64,000 bases of DNA, from contig NZ_CP071859.1 of the NCBI RefSeq assembly GCF_023716665.1, forward strand, positions 434,001 to 498,000, given 5' to 3'. This document shows positions 55,911-64,000 of the stretch, piece after piece. The notes beneath the pieces are model-generated. The model searched no databases. It saw only the letters and a program-made list of their open reading frames with translations, and was not told the origin of the DNA. Within the stretch, counting starts at the first letter, position 1. Each line of letters starts with the position of its first letter. Made by a program: the position numbers and the translations under genes. This DNA comes from Vibrio sp. SCSIO 43135 (GTDB taxonomy: Bacteria > Pseudomonadota > Gammaproteobacteria > Enterobacterales > Vibrionaceae).

Positions 55911-56465
55911 ATGTCGATGAAAGGTAAAGAAACAATGAGCGAACAAAACGAAAAAATTGTTATGGGCAAGTTTGGTGCTACCTATGGCATTCGTGGTTGG
56001 CTTAAAGTTTTTTCCTATACAGACAATGCTGAGAGCATTTTCGATTACAGCCCTTGGTTTATTAAACAAAAGGGTGAGTGGGTTGAGTTCAACGTCGAAA
56101 CTTGGAAACGCCATAACAAAGGTATGGTGGCTAAGCTGGAAGGCTTAGATGTTCGTGAAGACGCACATCTCCTAACGAACTTTGAAATCGCTGTTGACCC
56201 TGCATCATTGCCTGAATTGTCAGAAGATGAATTCTACTGGCGTGAATTGTTTGGCATGCAAGTAGTAACCGATAAAGGTTACGATCTAGGTGTTGTTTCT
56301 GACATCCTAGAAACTGGCTCAAACGATGTTCTCGTAGTGAAAGCAAATCTTAAAGATGCTTTCGGACAGAAGGAACGATTAATCCCGTTCCTTGAAGAGC
56401 AAGTGATCAAAAAAGTTGATCGCGAAGCTCAACGGATCGAAGTTGACTGGGATCCTGGATTCTAA
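55911..56465 (+). CDS. rimM: Ribosome maturation factor RimM
   Basis: Binds uS19 and helps mature the 30S head. The product is 184 residues from the ATG at 55911 ([30 protein letters not shown]), a start also used in other vibrios as I recall; an ATG at 55935 with AAGG upstream is an alternative that gives 176 residues. RimM and PRC-barrel domains are visible ([20 protein letters not shown] and [14 protein letters not shown]). It lies between rpsP (30 bp) and trmD (27 bp). Confidence 0.96.
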   Translation: MSMKGKETMSEQNEKIVMGKFGATYGIRGWLKVFSYTDNAESIFDYSPWFIKQKGEWVEFNVETWKRHNKGMVAKLEGLDVREDAHLLTNFEIAVDPASLPELSEDEFYWRELFGMQVVTDKGYDLGVVSDILETGSNDVLVVKANLKDAFGQKERLIPFLEEQVIKKVDREAQRIEVDWDPGF

Positions 56466-56492
56466 TTCCAAAATTACAGAGCGAGAGAACAC

Positions 56493-57242
56493 ATGTGGGT
56501 TGGCGTAATTAGCCTATTTCCTGAAATGTTCCGTTCTGTTACTGATTTTGGGGTAACAGGTCAAGCGGTTAAAAAAGGTCTTTTGTCGATTGAGACATGG
56601 AATCCTCGCGATTTCACTCATGACAAACATCGAACTGTCGATGATAGACCTTACGGTGGTGGTCCTGGCATGTTGATGATGGTTCAGCCTTTGCGCGATG
56701 CTATCACGACAGCAAAACAGGCTTCACCGGGTAAGACGAAGGTTATCTACCTTTCTCCTCAAGGTCGTAAGCTCGACCAGAAAGGAGTCGAAGAGCTGGC
56801 AACTAATGAGAATTTACTTCTTATTTGTGGCCGCTACGAAGGGGTAGATGAGCGTATCATTCAATCTGAGGTTGACGAAGAATGGTCAATCGGAGATTTT
56901 GTGATGACGGGTGGTGAAATACCAGCCATGACGTTAATCGACTCAGTATCTCGGTTTATTCCGGGGGTATTGGGAGATTTTGCGTCGGCAGAAGAAGATT
57001 CTTTTGCCAATGGCTTATTAGATTGCCCTCACTATACGCGTCCTGAAGTGTTAGATGGAAAAGAAGTACCATCGGTACTGATGTCCGGAAACCATAAGGA
57101 TATTCGTCGCTGGCGACTCAAGCAGTCGTTAGGCCGTACTTGGCTAAGAAGACCAGAACTCCTGGAAAACCTAGCTCTGACTGACGAACAGGAACAATTA
57201 CTTGCCGAGTTCATTAAAGAGCATCGAGTTAATAGCAAGTAA
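56493..57242 (+). CDS. trmD: tRNA (guanine-37-N1) methyltransferase TrmD
   Basis: Methylates G37 of tRNAs reading CUN, CCN and CGG, preventing frameshifts. The product is 249 residues. The SPOUT knot shows [51 protein letters not shown] and the loop PALCDSV-like [15 protein letters not shown]. The N-terminal [21 protein letters not shown] segment binds substrate. The gene is in the conserved operon, 41 bp ahead of rplS. Confidence 0.99.
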   Translation: MWVGVISLFPEMFRSVTDFGVTGQAVKKGLLSIETWNPRDFTHDKHRTVDDRPYGGGPGMLMMVQPLRDAITTAKQASPGKTKVIYLSPQGRKLDQKGVEELATNENLLLICGRYEGVDERIIQSEVDEEWSIGDFVMTGGEIPAMTLIDSVSRFIPGVLGDFASAEEDSFANGLLDCPHYTRPEVLDGKEVPSVLMSGNHKDIRRWRLKQSLGRTWLRRPELLENLALTDEQEQLLAEFIKEHRVNSK

Positions 57243-57283
57243 CCTATTTTATTTAGTATCAGTTTATTCTAGGAATTTAAAAA

Positions 57284-57637
57284 ATGAGTAACATCATCAA
57301 AGCTCTTGAGCAAGAGCAAATGAAATCAGACCTACCTAAATTTGCACCAGGTGACACTGTTGTTGTTCAAGTTAAGGTAAAAGAAGGTGACCGTGAGCGT
57401 CTACAGGCTTTCGAAGGCGTTGTAATCGCAATCCGTAACCGTGGTCTACACTCTGCATTCACAGTTCGTAAGATCTCGAACGGTGAAGGTGTTGAGCGTA
57501 CGTTCCAAACTCACTCTCCAATGGTTGATAGCATTGAAGTTAAACGCCGCGGTGCAGTACGTCGTGCCAAACTGTACTACCTACGTGAGCGTTCTGGTAA
57601 GTCAGCTCGTATTAAAGAGAAGCTTGCTAAGAAGTAA
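57284..57637 (+). CDS. rplS: Ribosomal protein bL19
   Basis: Large-subunit ribosomal protein of 117 residues at the interface with the 30S subunit. [49 protein letters not shown] is diagnostic. It is the last gene of the operon, followed by a strong terminator. Confidence 0.99.
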   Translation: MSNIIKALEQEQMKSDLPKFAPGDTVVVQVKVKEGDRERLQAFEGVVIAIRNRGLHSAFTVRKISNGEGVERTFQTHSPMVDSIEVKRRGAVRRAKLYYLRERSGKSARIKEKLAKK

Positions 57638-57660
57638 TGCTATAACTAGCGTTCTCATAA

Positions 57661-57691
57661 AAAAAGCGGAGCCATTTGGCTCCGCTTTTTT
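57661..57691. terminator. Bidirectional terminator between rplS and cca
   Basis: AAAAAGCGGAGCC (57661-57673), short loop ATTT, GGCTCCGCTTTTTT (57678-57691). T runs are present on both strands; the genes converge here. Confidence 0.94.
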
Positions 57692-57713
57692 ATTGTCTAC
57701 ATGGACAAACAGA

Positions 57714-58931
57714 CTAGGCCGATAAGGCAGCAATAGCCGCAACGCGGCGTTTCTCCATTTCCTCGCGAATAGCGGCACCTTTAAAGCCATCCTTGATAAT
57801 GTCTTGCACATTCACTCCAACTGCCGCTTGATAGGCCTGAAGAAAGGTGTCTTTCTGCGGGTAATCAATACCCTCAAAGCCAAGACGACCACGGCTATCG
57901 GCCATACAACACAGTAAAATGTCTGTCAGTCTGTCAGGTTTACGCCATACATCGAATTTGTTCAGCACCTTAAGCTTAGTGGCAGGCTTTAGTTCTGCAG
58001 CTCGGTGAATGTTTGAGTGTTGTTCACACACCATAAGTGCAAGATCTCTGAATTCATTCGGGACACGAACTCGTTCACATAGGCGCTTGATCAGCTTTAA
58101 ACCGGTATGACAATGCATTTTGTGGCTTGGCCATTCAGATTCTGGTGTGATCCCTTTACCTAAGTCGTGGACTTGGGCGGCGAAGCGGACAGGCAGTGAG
58201 TCAGATAGCAGTGCGGCTTGATCTGCGACCATCAAAGTATGAATGCCAGTGTCAATTTCTGGGTGCCATTGCTCGGGTTGAGGGACGCCAAACAGTTGGG
58301 CTATCTCGGGCAATACGACCTCTAGTGCACCACATTGATGAAGTACAGACAGGAATACGGCGGGGCTTTGGGTCGCCAGAGATTTGTGCCACTCTTGCCA
58401 GACTCGTTCTGGGGTTAAGTGCTCCAGCTCGCCCGAGCGGCTTATTTGTGTCATTAAATCTAAAGTTTCGGGGGCGACCGTAAAGCCGAAGTGAGCAAGT
58501 TTAGCGGCAAAGCGTGCGACTCTTAAGACGCGCAATGGATCTTCGACAAATGCAGTTGAGACGTGGCGCAATACTCGATTTTTAAGATCTTGTTGACCAT
58601 GATAAGGGTCGACTATGTTGCCATCGGGATCTTGCGCCATCGCGTTTATAGTGAGATCTCGGCGTTGCAGATCTTCTTCAAGGGTAACATCTTTTGCGAA
58701 GTAACATTCGAACCCAGTGTATCCTGATGCGGTCTTACGTTCCGTTCTGGCGAGCGCATACTCTTGCTTGCTGGCAGGGTGGAGAAAGACAGGAAAGTCT
58801 TTACCAACGGCGGTGAAACCTTGGCTTTGCATTTCTTGCGGTGAACTGCCCACCACAACCCAATCTTTGTCATGTACCGGAATATTGAGCAACTGATCTC
58901 GAACAGCTCCTCCAACTAGGTATACTTGCAA
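57714..58931 (-). CDS. cca: CCA-adding tRNA nucleotidyltransferase with HD domain
   Basis: Adds or repairs the 3' CCA end of tRNAs. The product is 405 residues. The nucleotidyltransferase part shows [28 protein letters not shown], with metal-binding Asp21 and Asp23, and [10 protein letters not shown] near residue 112. The C-terminal half carries an HD domain (VHDLGKG near 230 and HCHTGLKLI), as in the multifunctional E. coli enzyme with phosphatase and phosphodiesterase activity. It is divergent from gspA. All nine tRNAs of this window encode CCA, so here it would act mainly in repair. Confidence 0.97.
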   Translation of the reverse strand: MQVYLVGGAVRDQLLNIPVHDKDWVVVGSSPQEMQSQGFTAVGKDFPVFLHPASKQEYALARTERKTASGYTGFECYFAKDVTLEEDLQRRDLTINAMAQDPDGNIVDPYHGQQDLKNRVLRHVSTAFVEDPLRVLRVARFAAKLAHFGFTVAPETLDLMTQISRSGELEHLTPERVWQEWHKSLATQSPAVFLSVLHQCGALEVVLPEIAQLFGVPQPEQWHPEIDTGIHTLMVADQAALLSDSLPVRFAAQVHDLGKGITPESEWPSHKMHCHTGLKLIKRLCERVRVPNEFRDLALMVCEQHSNIHRAAELKPATKLKVLNKFDVWRKPDRLTDILLCCMADSRGRLGFEGIDYPQKDTFLQAYQAAVGVNVQDIIKDGFKGAAIREEMEKRRVAAIAALSA

Positions 58932-59020
58932 TGGATTCCCTTATTTTAATGATTTGCCATTGGCGATTTGAAGTCTGCAATGGTACTTTTCTTATCAGTT
59001 AAATTATAGAGACGTGAGTG

Positions 59021-60661
59021 ATGTACAAGGAATTTTTTGGTTTTGTCGAAGCCCCTTTCTCAATTGTGCCGAACTCGCGTTACTTGTTTCTTAGTCAAAG
59101 ACACCGTGAAGCGATCACTCACCTTCAAGCTGGTTTAGGTGAGGGGGGCGGTTTTGCCATGCTCACCGGAGAGGTTGGTACGGGGAAAACGACTGTCGCG
59201 AAGGCTATGTTGGACTCGTTGGATACGCAGACTAAAGCGGGATTCATACTTAACCCTACATTTTCGGGTATTGAACTACTAGAGTCGATATGCGATGAAT
59301 TCTCTATCAAGTATCCATCACAGGCGACCCTTAAACAGCTCAATCAATCCATTTATCAGTATTTGCTGTCTAACCATGCAGAAGGCTTTCAAACCTTACT
59401 GGTAATTGATGAAGCGCAGCATTTAGCCGCGGATGTTCTTGAACAGCTCAGGTTGTTGACCAACCTAGAAACAGACAGTCGAAAGTTGTTGAAAGTTTTA
59501 CTGGTAGGGCAGCCTGAGCTTCAGCAGAAGTTGCAGATGCCGCAACTTCGCCAATTGGCGCAGCGTATTACTGGGCGCTATCACTTACTTCCGCTTGATG
59601 GTGTAGCAACCGCCAAGTATGTGCATTTTCGTTTGTCTTTGGCGGGTGGGCGAGATGATTTATTTCCGGCCAAAGCCTTGAAGATGATTGCTCATTCGAC
59701 ACAAGGAATCCCAAGGTTAGTGAACCTTGTTTGTGATGCCACGCTTAAACAGGCTTATCAACAAGGCGAACGTGAGATTAGCTTACCACTAGTTCAGCGA
59801 GCTTGTGACGAAGTAATGGCGTTTCAGACCTCTTCTGTCGCTATGCAACCCGCTGGAAAAACGAGCTGGTGGTTATCTTCTGGTGTCGCGATTAGCGCTA
59901 GCTTAGCGCTTGGGGTAATAAGTAGCATTGCTCTGACGACACTGAGTAAACCTTCTCTAGATGCTTTTGCGCTTCAGTATTGGTCAGGAAAACTACCTAC
60001 TCCGCCAGCAGTTGAAACTCGCGCAGAAGTATTTGCTCCTGAACTTAAGCAAACCTTGTTAAATGACGCATTGCTTGAAAGCAGTATTGATAAGCTCTAC
60101 CAAGTGTGGGGCTACAACGCGAGCGTACTTGATAGCTTTTGTTCTGCACAAACTAGAGAAGATGCCCTCTTTCGTTGTGAAAAAGCGGAAGGTGATTTAC
60201 AGCGGTTAGCGCAACTTAATCAGCCAGTTGTGCTGTCGCTTGATATTGACGGTGTGATGGCTTACGCCGTGCTGTACAAGCTCTCTGATGACAACGTGAC
60301 CTTACTCACTGGAGGTAAGCAGATTGAATTTGATAAGCGTTGGCTATCGACGATATGGCATGGTGAGTACCGATTCATCTGGCAGCCTTCATTTGACCGC
60401 ACTTTAAGAGCAGGAATGAGTGGCATCCAAGTTGCTGAGCTCGATAAAAAATTGTCTAAGTTGCTAGGTGAGAGCGTGGGAAATAGCAGCAAATTTGATG
60501 CTCAATTACGCAGAAAAGTAGAAACATTTCAACAGTGGCAAGGTATGACGGTCGATGGCATCGCAGGAAGGCAAACACTGAAAGCGATTGATCTGATGAG
60601 TCAGGAAAATGCGCCTTCGTTATTGAATGTCACAGTTTTCGATGAAGAGGAGCAAGGCTGA
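59021..60661 (+). CDS. gspA: Type II secretion assembly ATPase GspA/ExeA
   Basis: Inner-membrane AAA ATPase that, with GspB, helps place the type II secretin in the outer membrane. The product is 546 residues from the ATG at 59021; a GTG one codon upstream is possible. Walker A GEVGTGKTT is at 50-58 and Walker B LLVIDEAQHL near 125. A membrane segment (about 284-308) separates the ATPase from a periplasmic part whose end is a peptidoglycan-binding domain (AELDKKLSKLLGES, LRRKVETFQQWQGMTVDGIAGRQTLKAI). Its stop overlaps the gspB start (TGATG). Confidence 0.93.
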   Translation: MYKEFFGFVEAPFSIVPNSRYLFLSQRHREAITHLQAGLGEGGGFAMLTGEVGTGKTTVAKAMLDSLDTQTKAGFILNPTFSGIELLESICDEFSIKYPSQATLKQLNQSIYQYLLSNHAEGFQTLLVIDEAQHLAADVLEQLRLLTNLETDSRKLLKVLLVGQPELQQKLQMPQLRQLAQRITGRYHLLPLDGVATAKYVHFRLSLAGGRDDLFPAKALKMIAHSTQGIPRLVNLVCDATLKQAYQQGEREISLPLVQRACDEVMAFQTSSVAMQPAGKTSWWLSSGVAISASLALGVISSIALTTLSKPSLDAFALQYWSGKLPTPPAVETRAEVFAPELKQTLLNDALLESSIDKLYQVWGYNASVLDSFCSAQTREDALFRCEKAEGDLQRLAQLNQPVVLSLDIDGVMAYAVLYKLSDDNVTLLTGGKQIEFDKRWLSTIWHGEYRFIWQPSFDRTLRAGMSGIQVAELDKKLSKLLGESVGNSSKFDAQLRRKVETFQQWQGMTVDGIAGRQTLKAIDLMSQENAPSLLNVTVFDEEEQG

Positions 60662-61473
60662 TGTCTAATGTACTCAACGCATTGAAAGCCTCAGAGCAAA
60701 GAAATAAGCAATACGGGGTAATGAGCGTTTCACCAAACTTCGAACCTGCACAAGCGGACACTCGTCAAGGAACTTCAAACTGGCGGCTATGTGTATTGGC
60801 TGCGGTTATGCCCTGTGTGGTTGGGTTGGGATTTGCTGGCTATCAGAGTTATCAGCAACAAAAAGAAGTGGCGTTGGCGTTATCTGTGGCGCAAAAAAGA
60901 GTGGTTGAAGTGCCAAACGAGTTCAGTGTTCACGATTCACCGCGTTTTGAGCCTCTTATGTCCACCTTTGTTGAGCCAACTGGGCTTGCTGGAAGGGCCA
61001 CTGATGAAAACACACCAACGACGTCTGAGTCTCCCGTAGTTTCAAATCAGAGAACCCTAACCGTTGAGCCTGAAAAAGACTTGGTAAAACCAGAGCCTGA
61101 TGACTTGTCACAGTTAGATTTGACTCAGTTGTCTCCAGAGTTAGCAAGGCGAGTCCAATCTGTGATGAATCAAAGTGGTCAAGCAAATGGTCGTTCTGAT
61201 AACCCAAGAGGTGGAAAATTACAACAAAACGCAATCAAGCTTAACCATCATAGTAGCGATTTTATTGGCCAGTTACCGGCTATGAATTTTCAGACTCATG
61301 TCTATTCAAGCCAAGCAAATAAGCGTTGGGTGAAAATTAACGATGTGGAGTATATGGAAGGTGATTGGATTGACTCACGTGTTCAGTTGGTGAAGATCGA
61401 ACCTCAATCGAGCATTGTTGAATTTGAGTCTCAGCGCCTGGAGATTCCTGCTTTGTATGATTGGCAGGGTTAG
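60661..61473 (+). CDS. gspB: Type II secretion assembly protein GspB/ExeB
   Basis: Bitopic partner of GspA, 270 residues. A short cytoplasmic N-terminus (MSNVLNALKASEQRNKQYG) and one membrane helix (about 43-62, LCVLAAVMPCVVGLGFAGYQSY) precede a low-complexity periplasmic linker and a C-terminal domain (LPAMNFQTHVYSSQANKRWVKINDVEYMEGDWI) matching the GspB family. Translation is coupled to gspA by a one-base overlap. The main gsp operon is elsewhere. Confidence 0.92.
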   Translation: MSNVLNALKASEQRNKQYGVMSVSPNFEPAQADTRQGTSNWRLCVLAAVMPCVVGLGFAGYQSYQQQKEVALALSVAQKRVVEVPNEFSVHDSPRFEPLMSTFVEPTGLAGRATDENTPTTSESPVVSNQRTLTVEPEKDLVKPEPDDLSQLDLTQLSPELARRVQSVMNQSGQANGRSDNPRGGKLQQNAIKLNHHSSDFIGQLPAMNFQTHVYSSQANKRWVKINDVEYMEGDWIDSRVQLVKIEPQSSIVEFESQRLEIPALYDWQG

Positions 61474-61492
61474 CTTTGAAAGTAACAGGCAT

Positions 61493-61522
61493 AAAAAATG
61501 GTCACTGAAGTGACCATTTTTT
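61493..61522. terminator. Bidirectional terminator after gspB
   Basis: AAAAAATGGTCACT (61493-61506), loop GAA, GTGACCATTTTTT (61510-61522). Six-base T runs lie on both strands; it separates convergent genes. Confidence 0.94.
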
Positions 61523-61531
61523 GTATCAATC

Positions 61532-62143
61532 TTATGCCCAGCCTGATGGAGACTTCTTACGACGTGGGATAATGTGAGGAAGGATTAGGCCAAACAGTAA
61601 GCCACCGCCTGCAACACCACCACCATACATAAAGTACTTCAGCAGCAAATCTTCTTTTTGTGTATCCAGTCTTGCGCGTAATTCACGCACTTCAGTTTGA
61701 GATGCGGTCAGCTGAGAACTGATATCGCTGTAGTTCTGCTCAAGTTCAGAAATTTGTTGGTTACGTACTTCAAGTGAATCAACCAAGCCTGCCTTTTCGC
61801 TGTCAGCATTGTTACGAGCATTTGCCAGCTTTTCTTTTACCTCAGACAGTTCTTTTTCTAGTTTTGGTAAACGAACAGCCATGCTTTCTTGGCGTGTGAT
61901 AAAGCGACTTTCTACCCAACCTTTACGGCCTTTTCCATCCAGGATTTGGCTATAACCGGTTTCTTTGTTAGAAGTCAGAAGTTTAATTTTATCACCAGCA
62001 TCGATGCTGCCAATAATACGAAATTGATTACTTGGACCTGAGTGCATGTAAGTAAATAATTTATCTGCGATATAACGGTCTTGAGCAAATGCGGCAGGTA
62101 CAGCCAGCATAGAGACTAAAACCATGCAAATCAGTTTTTTCAC
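61532..62143 (-). CDS. TIGR04211-type SH3 domain protein (YgiM-like)
   Basis: Exported protein of 203 residues with a GTG start (62141-62143) supported by AAAGGA eight bases upstream. A signal peptide (MKKLICMVLVSMLAVPAAFA) is followed by a bacterial SH3 domain (about 23-88, LFTYMHSGPSNQFRIIGSIDAGDKIKLL), a coiled coil (about 92-165) and a C-terminal membrane helix (about 170-190) with a basic PRRKK end. It resembles E. coli YgiM, which lies beside cca; the same linkage is kept here at short distance. Function is unknown. Confidence 0.9.
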   Translation of the reverse strand: MKKLICMVLVSMLAVPAAFAQDRYIADKLFTYMHSGPSNQFRIIGSIDAGDKIKLLTSNKETGYSQILDGKGRKGWVESRFITRQESMAVRLPKLEKELSEVKEKLANARNNADSEKAGLVDSLEVRNQQISELEQNYSDISSQLTASQTEVRELRARLDTQKEDLLLKYFMYGGGVAGGGLLFGLILPHIIPRRKKSPSGWA

Positions 62144-62228
62144 GGTAAATCCTTTAACAGTTTTAATACGTAAAGCGCTTTGTATTTGGCAAATAGTATG
62201 AACTTTCTAGGCTAGGTGCAACAAAGAA

Positions 62229-62248
62229 GGGAGGCAAAGCCTCCCTTT
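62229..62248 (-). terminator. Terminator of pitA
   Basis: GGGAGGC (62229-62235), loop AAA, GCCTCCC (62239-62245). On the minus strand TTCTTTGTT follows. It lies about 55 bp after the pitA stop. Confidence 0.75.
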
Positions 62249-62299
62249 ATGTGCGTTTGAGTCAATAATGACAGTGCGCTTACACAGTGCTGACGGTGT

Positions 62300-63562
62300 T
62301 TATCCGCCAAACATACCTTGGATAGCGTAGAAGAAGACTACTGCTAACAATGCGCCAGCTGGAAGCGTAACAATCCAAGACGCTACAATGTTACGAACTA
62401 CGCCTAGGTTTAATGCTGCGATACCACGCGCAAAACCAACACCCAATACCGCACCAACCAGTGTTTGTGTGGTTGAGATAGGCAGACCAGTACCAGACGC
62501 CAGTACAACCGTACATGCAGTGGCTAGCTGAGCGGCGAAACCACGGCTCGGTGTTAGCTCGGTGATACCTGTACCAACCGTTGCCATTACTTTGTGACCA
62601 AGAGTGGCAAGACCGACAACGATACCAAAACCACCAAGTGGCAGAATCCACCAAGCGATAGTGCTCTTGCCGGTGATTTCACCCATGTGTTCAACAGTAG
62701 ATACTACCGCTGATAGAGGGCCAATCGCGTTCGCTACATCGTTAGAACCATGTGCAAATGCCATCGCACATGCTGTGATAACCATTAGTACGCTGAAGAT
62801 ACCTTCTACGCCGGCAAATCCGTGGTCGTCTTCGCGGTTAGCAAACTTCTTCTGAATGTATAGGTAACCACCTACCATGATTAAGCCAGATACACCTGCA
62901 GACCATAACCAAGCTTCTGTATTGCTTAGGTGTAGGCCAACGTGCTTCAGACCTTTCTTGATGGTTACTAGAGCGATAACCATGGTGGTGATAAACATGT
63001 AAACAGGAACAAAGCGCTTTGCATTAAATAGCGGGTTCTCTGTGTCGAAGATCAGTCGTTGAGCACTAATGAAAATTACATATGCAAAGAAGCCTGAAAT
63101 TACTGGTGTAATGATCCAGCTACCTACAATACCTTGTACGCTGCCCCAATCTACTGCTTCAGTGCCCACAGAAACACATGCGAAACCAATAATGGCACCG
63201 ATGATAGAGTGAGTCGTAGAAACTGGCCAGCCCATGTACGAGGCGAGAAGCAGCCATGTACCTGCTGCCAAAAGCGCAGACATCATACCGAAGACCAGTA
63301 CATCTGGTTGGTCGGCAAATAGAGATGTTTCGATTACACCTTTACGGATAGTGTCGGTTACTTCACCGCCTGCAAGATATGCACCCGCAAATTCAAAGAT
63401 CATCGCAATGATGATCGCTTGTTTCACGGTAAGAGCTTTCGAGCCTACTGAGGTGCCCATTGCGTTCGCAACGTCATTCGCACCAATACCAATAGCCATC
63501 AGAAAACCGAAAGCTGCTGCAACAATAATCAGGACAGTGCCGTAGTTCGCAAGGATATCCAT
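62300..63562 (-). CDS. pitA: Low-affinity inorganic phosphate transporter PitA
   Basis: Inner-membrane phosphate permease of the PiT family, 420 residues with about ten membrane segments. The two inverted family signatures are GIGANDVANAMGTSVGSKALT near residue 26 and MAFAHGSNDVANAIGPLSAV near 267, each with the conserved GANDVANA-like core; GWPVSTTHSIIGAIIG and GLPISTTQTLVGAVLG are the paired substrate loops. It is downstream of a DUF47 gene on the same strand, the usual DUF47-pit operon, so phosphate uptake is firmly implied. It may use Na+ or H+; this is not visible. Confidence 0.96.
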   Translation of the reverse strand: MDILANYGTVLIIVAAAFGFLMAIGIGANDVANAMGTSVGSKALTVKQAIIIAMIFEFAGAYLAGGEVTDTIRKGVIETSLFADQPDVLVFGMMSALLAAGTWLLLASYMGWPVSTTHSIIGAIIGFACVSVGTEAVDWGSVQGIVGSWIITPVISGFFAYVIFISAQRLIFDTENPLFNAKRFVPVYMFITTMVIALVTIKKGLKHVGLHLSNTEAWLWSAGVSGLIMVGGYLYIQKKFANREDDHGFAGVEGIFSVLMVITACAMAFAHGSNDVANAIGPLSAVVSTVEHMGEITGKSTIAWWILPLGGFGIVVGLATLGHKVMATVGTGITELTPSRGFAAQLATACTVVLASGTGLPISTTQTLVGAVLGVGFARGIAALNLGVVRNIVASWIVTLPAGALLAVVFFYAIQGMFGG

Positions 63563-63593
63563 CGTAATACCTAGTTGTTTGATAACAAGCGGA

Positions 63594-63642
63594 GCAAAAT
63601 TTTGCGCGAGTTGATCCCATCAGCGGTGAATATATTCACCGC
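63594..63642. promoter_or_regulatory. Perfect 20-bp palindrome upstream of pitA
   Basis: GCGGTGAATATATTCACCGC (63623-63642) is an exact palindrome lying 60-80 bp upstream of the pitA start, between the DUF47 gene and pitA. A second palindrome, GCAAAATTTTGC (63594-63605), lies nearby. Neither has a T run on the minus strand. The larger one looks like a binding site for a dimeric regulator, but could also form an mRNA hairpin between the two cistrons. Confidence 0.65.
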
Positions 63643-63692
63643 CTAAGCTGACGCACTAAATAATACTCTTCGTTATTTGGTTAACTTATGAT

Positions 63693-64000
63693 TTAAGAGC
63701 GAGAAAGCATCACTTCAAGACGAGCGCCAACACGCTGTGCTTGATCGGCAATGCCGCCTACCCATTCTAGAATTTTGTACAAGAACATGACGTCGATAGG
63801 GTTATGCTCTGATTCAATCGCCATAAGTTGTTGGCGAAGTTGGATCTGCATAGCATCGGTGTCATCTTCAATCACATCCAGTTGATGGATCATTTCAGCC
63901 ACAAGTGTTACTTCACGGCCTTTAAATCCAGTTTCCAATAACTCGTCGAGCTCGTTGATCACTTTCTGCGCTTGGTCTGCTGCATCGAGACAACGTTTTA
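63693..64000 (-). CDS. DUF47 / TIGR00153 phosphate-transport accessory protein, N-terminus cut
   Basis: C-terminal part of a PhoU-like helical protein; the frame stays open to the right edge, so about 101 of roughly 226 residues are visible. The visible sequence runs KRCLDAADQAQKVINELDEL and ends with DVMFLYKILEWVGGIADQAQRVGARLEVMLSRS, typical of TIGR00153 proteins next to Pit permeases. An internal GTG at 63962 is not the start. The protein is thought to regulate or assist PitA. The stop is 130 bp upstream of pitA. Confidence 0.93.
   Translation of the reverse strand, partial: KRCLDAADQAQKVINELDELLETGFKGREVTLVAEMIHQLDVIEDDTDAMQIQLRQQLMAIESEHNPIDVMFLYKILEWVGGIADQAQRVGARLEVMLSRS

Overview
The window is a stretch of core chromosome from a marine gammaproteobacterium, almost certainly a Vibrio (large chromosome). 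The support is gene content and order: pykF / DeoR-family regulator / glmS, ornithine-lipid synthase olsF next to a CAU tRNA and rpoD, the rpsU-yqeY-dnaG-rpoD block, folB-folK-uppP-ftsB-ispD-ispF-truD-surE-pcm-nlpD-rpoS, mutS-pncC-recA-recX-alaS-lysC-csrA, a Ser/Arg tRNA array, oadGAB, gshA-luxS, ffh-rpsP-rimM-trmD-rplS, cca-gspAB and pit. Much of this matches, from memory, the V. cholerae order around VC0485-VC0564, and many proteins read like Vibrio orthologues. The species cannot be fixed from the sequence alone. No insertion sequence, prophage, CRISPR array or integron cassette was found.

Layout. 1-4 kb: pykF (runs off the left edge) is divergent from a DeoR-family regulator and glmS, with a cluster of TTTCGTT-type operator copies between them. 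4.4-14 kb: a large chemoreceptor with duplicated sensor modules, then a minus-strand mannitol block (mtlA, mtlD, mtlR and a HAD phosphatase), then olsF. 14-19 kb: tRNA-Ile2(CAU) and the macromolecular-synthesis operon. 19-30 kb: tsaD, a hydrolase, plsY, then a long plus-strand run ending in rpoS. 30-39.4 kb: mutS converges on rpoS; then pncC, recA (a LexA box sits between -35 and -10), recX, alaS, aspartokinase and csrA. 39.5-40.7 kb: tRNA array Ser-Arg-Ser-Arg x5, the last five Arg genes in an exact 140-bp tandem repeat. 41-44 kb: sodium-pumping oxaloacetate decarboxylase. 44-53.8 kb: oxidoreductase, small DedA-like protein, M16 peptidase, gshA, transglycosylase-like lipoprotein, luxS, CorC/YfjD-like protein and YpjD. 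54-57.7 kb: ffh and the rpsP operon. 57.7-64 kb: cca, gspA-gspB, an SH3/coiled-coil protein, phosphate transporter pitA and its DUF47 partner (cut by the right edge).

Functional view: most genes are housekeeping (translation, replication and transcription initiation, isoprenoid, folate, phospholipid and wall precursors, DNA repair). Several global regulators lie close together (RpoD, RpoS, CsrA, LuxS). The accessory part is mannitol uptake and use, chemotaxis and ornithine lipids. The most notable non-coding signals are the tRNA-Arg array with structured identical spacers, a CRP-consensus palindrome at the start of that array, four near-identical CRP-like sites upstream of mtlA, the operator cluster at the DeoR-family gene, a terminator-like leader in front of rpsP, and a perfect 20-bp palindrome upstream of pitA. 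I see no wholly new multi-gene system; the best candidates for something undescribed are these regulatory structures.
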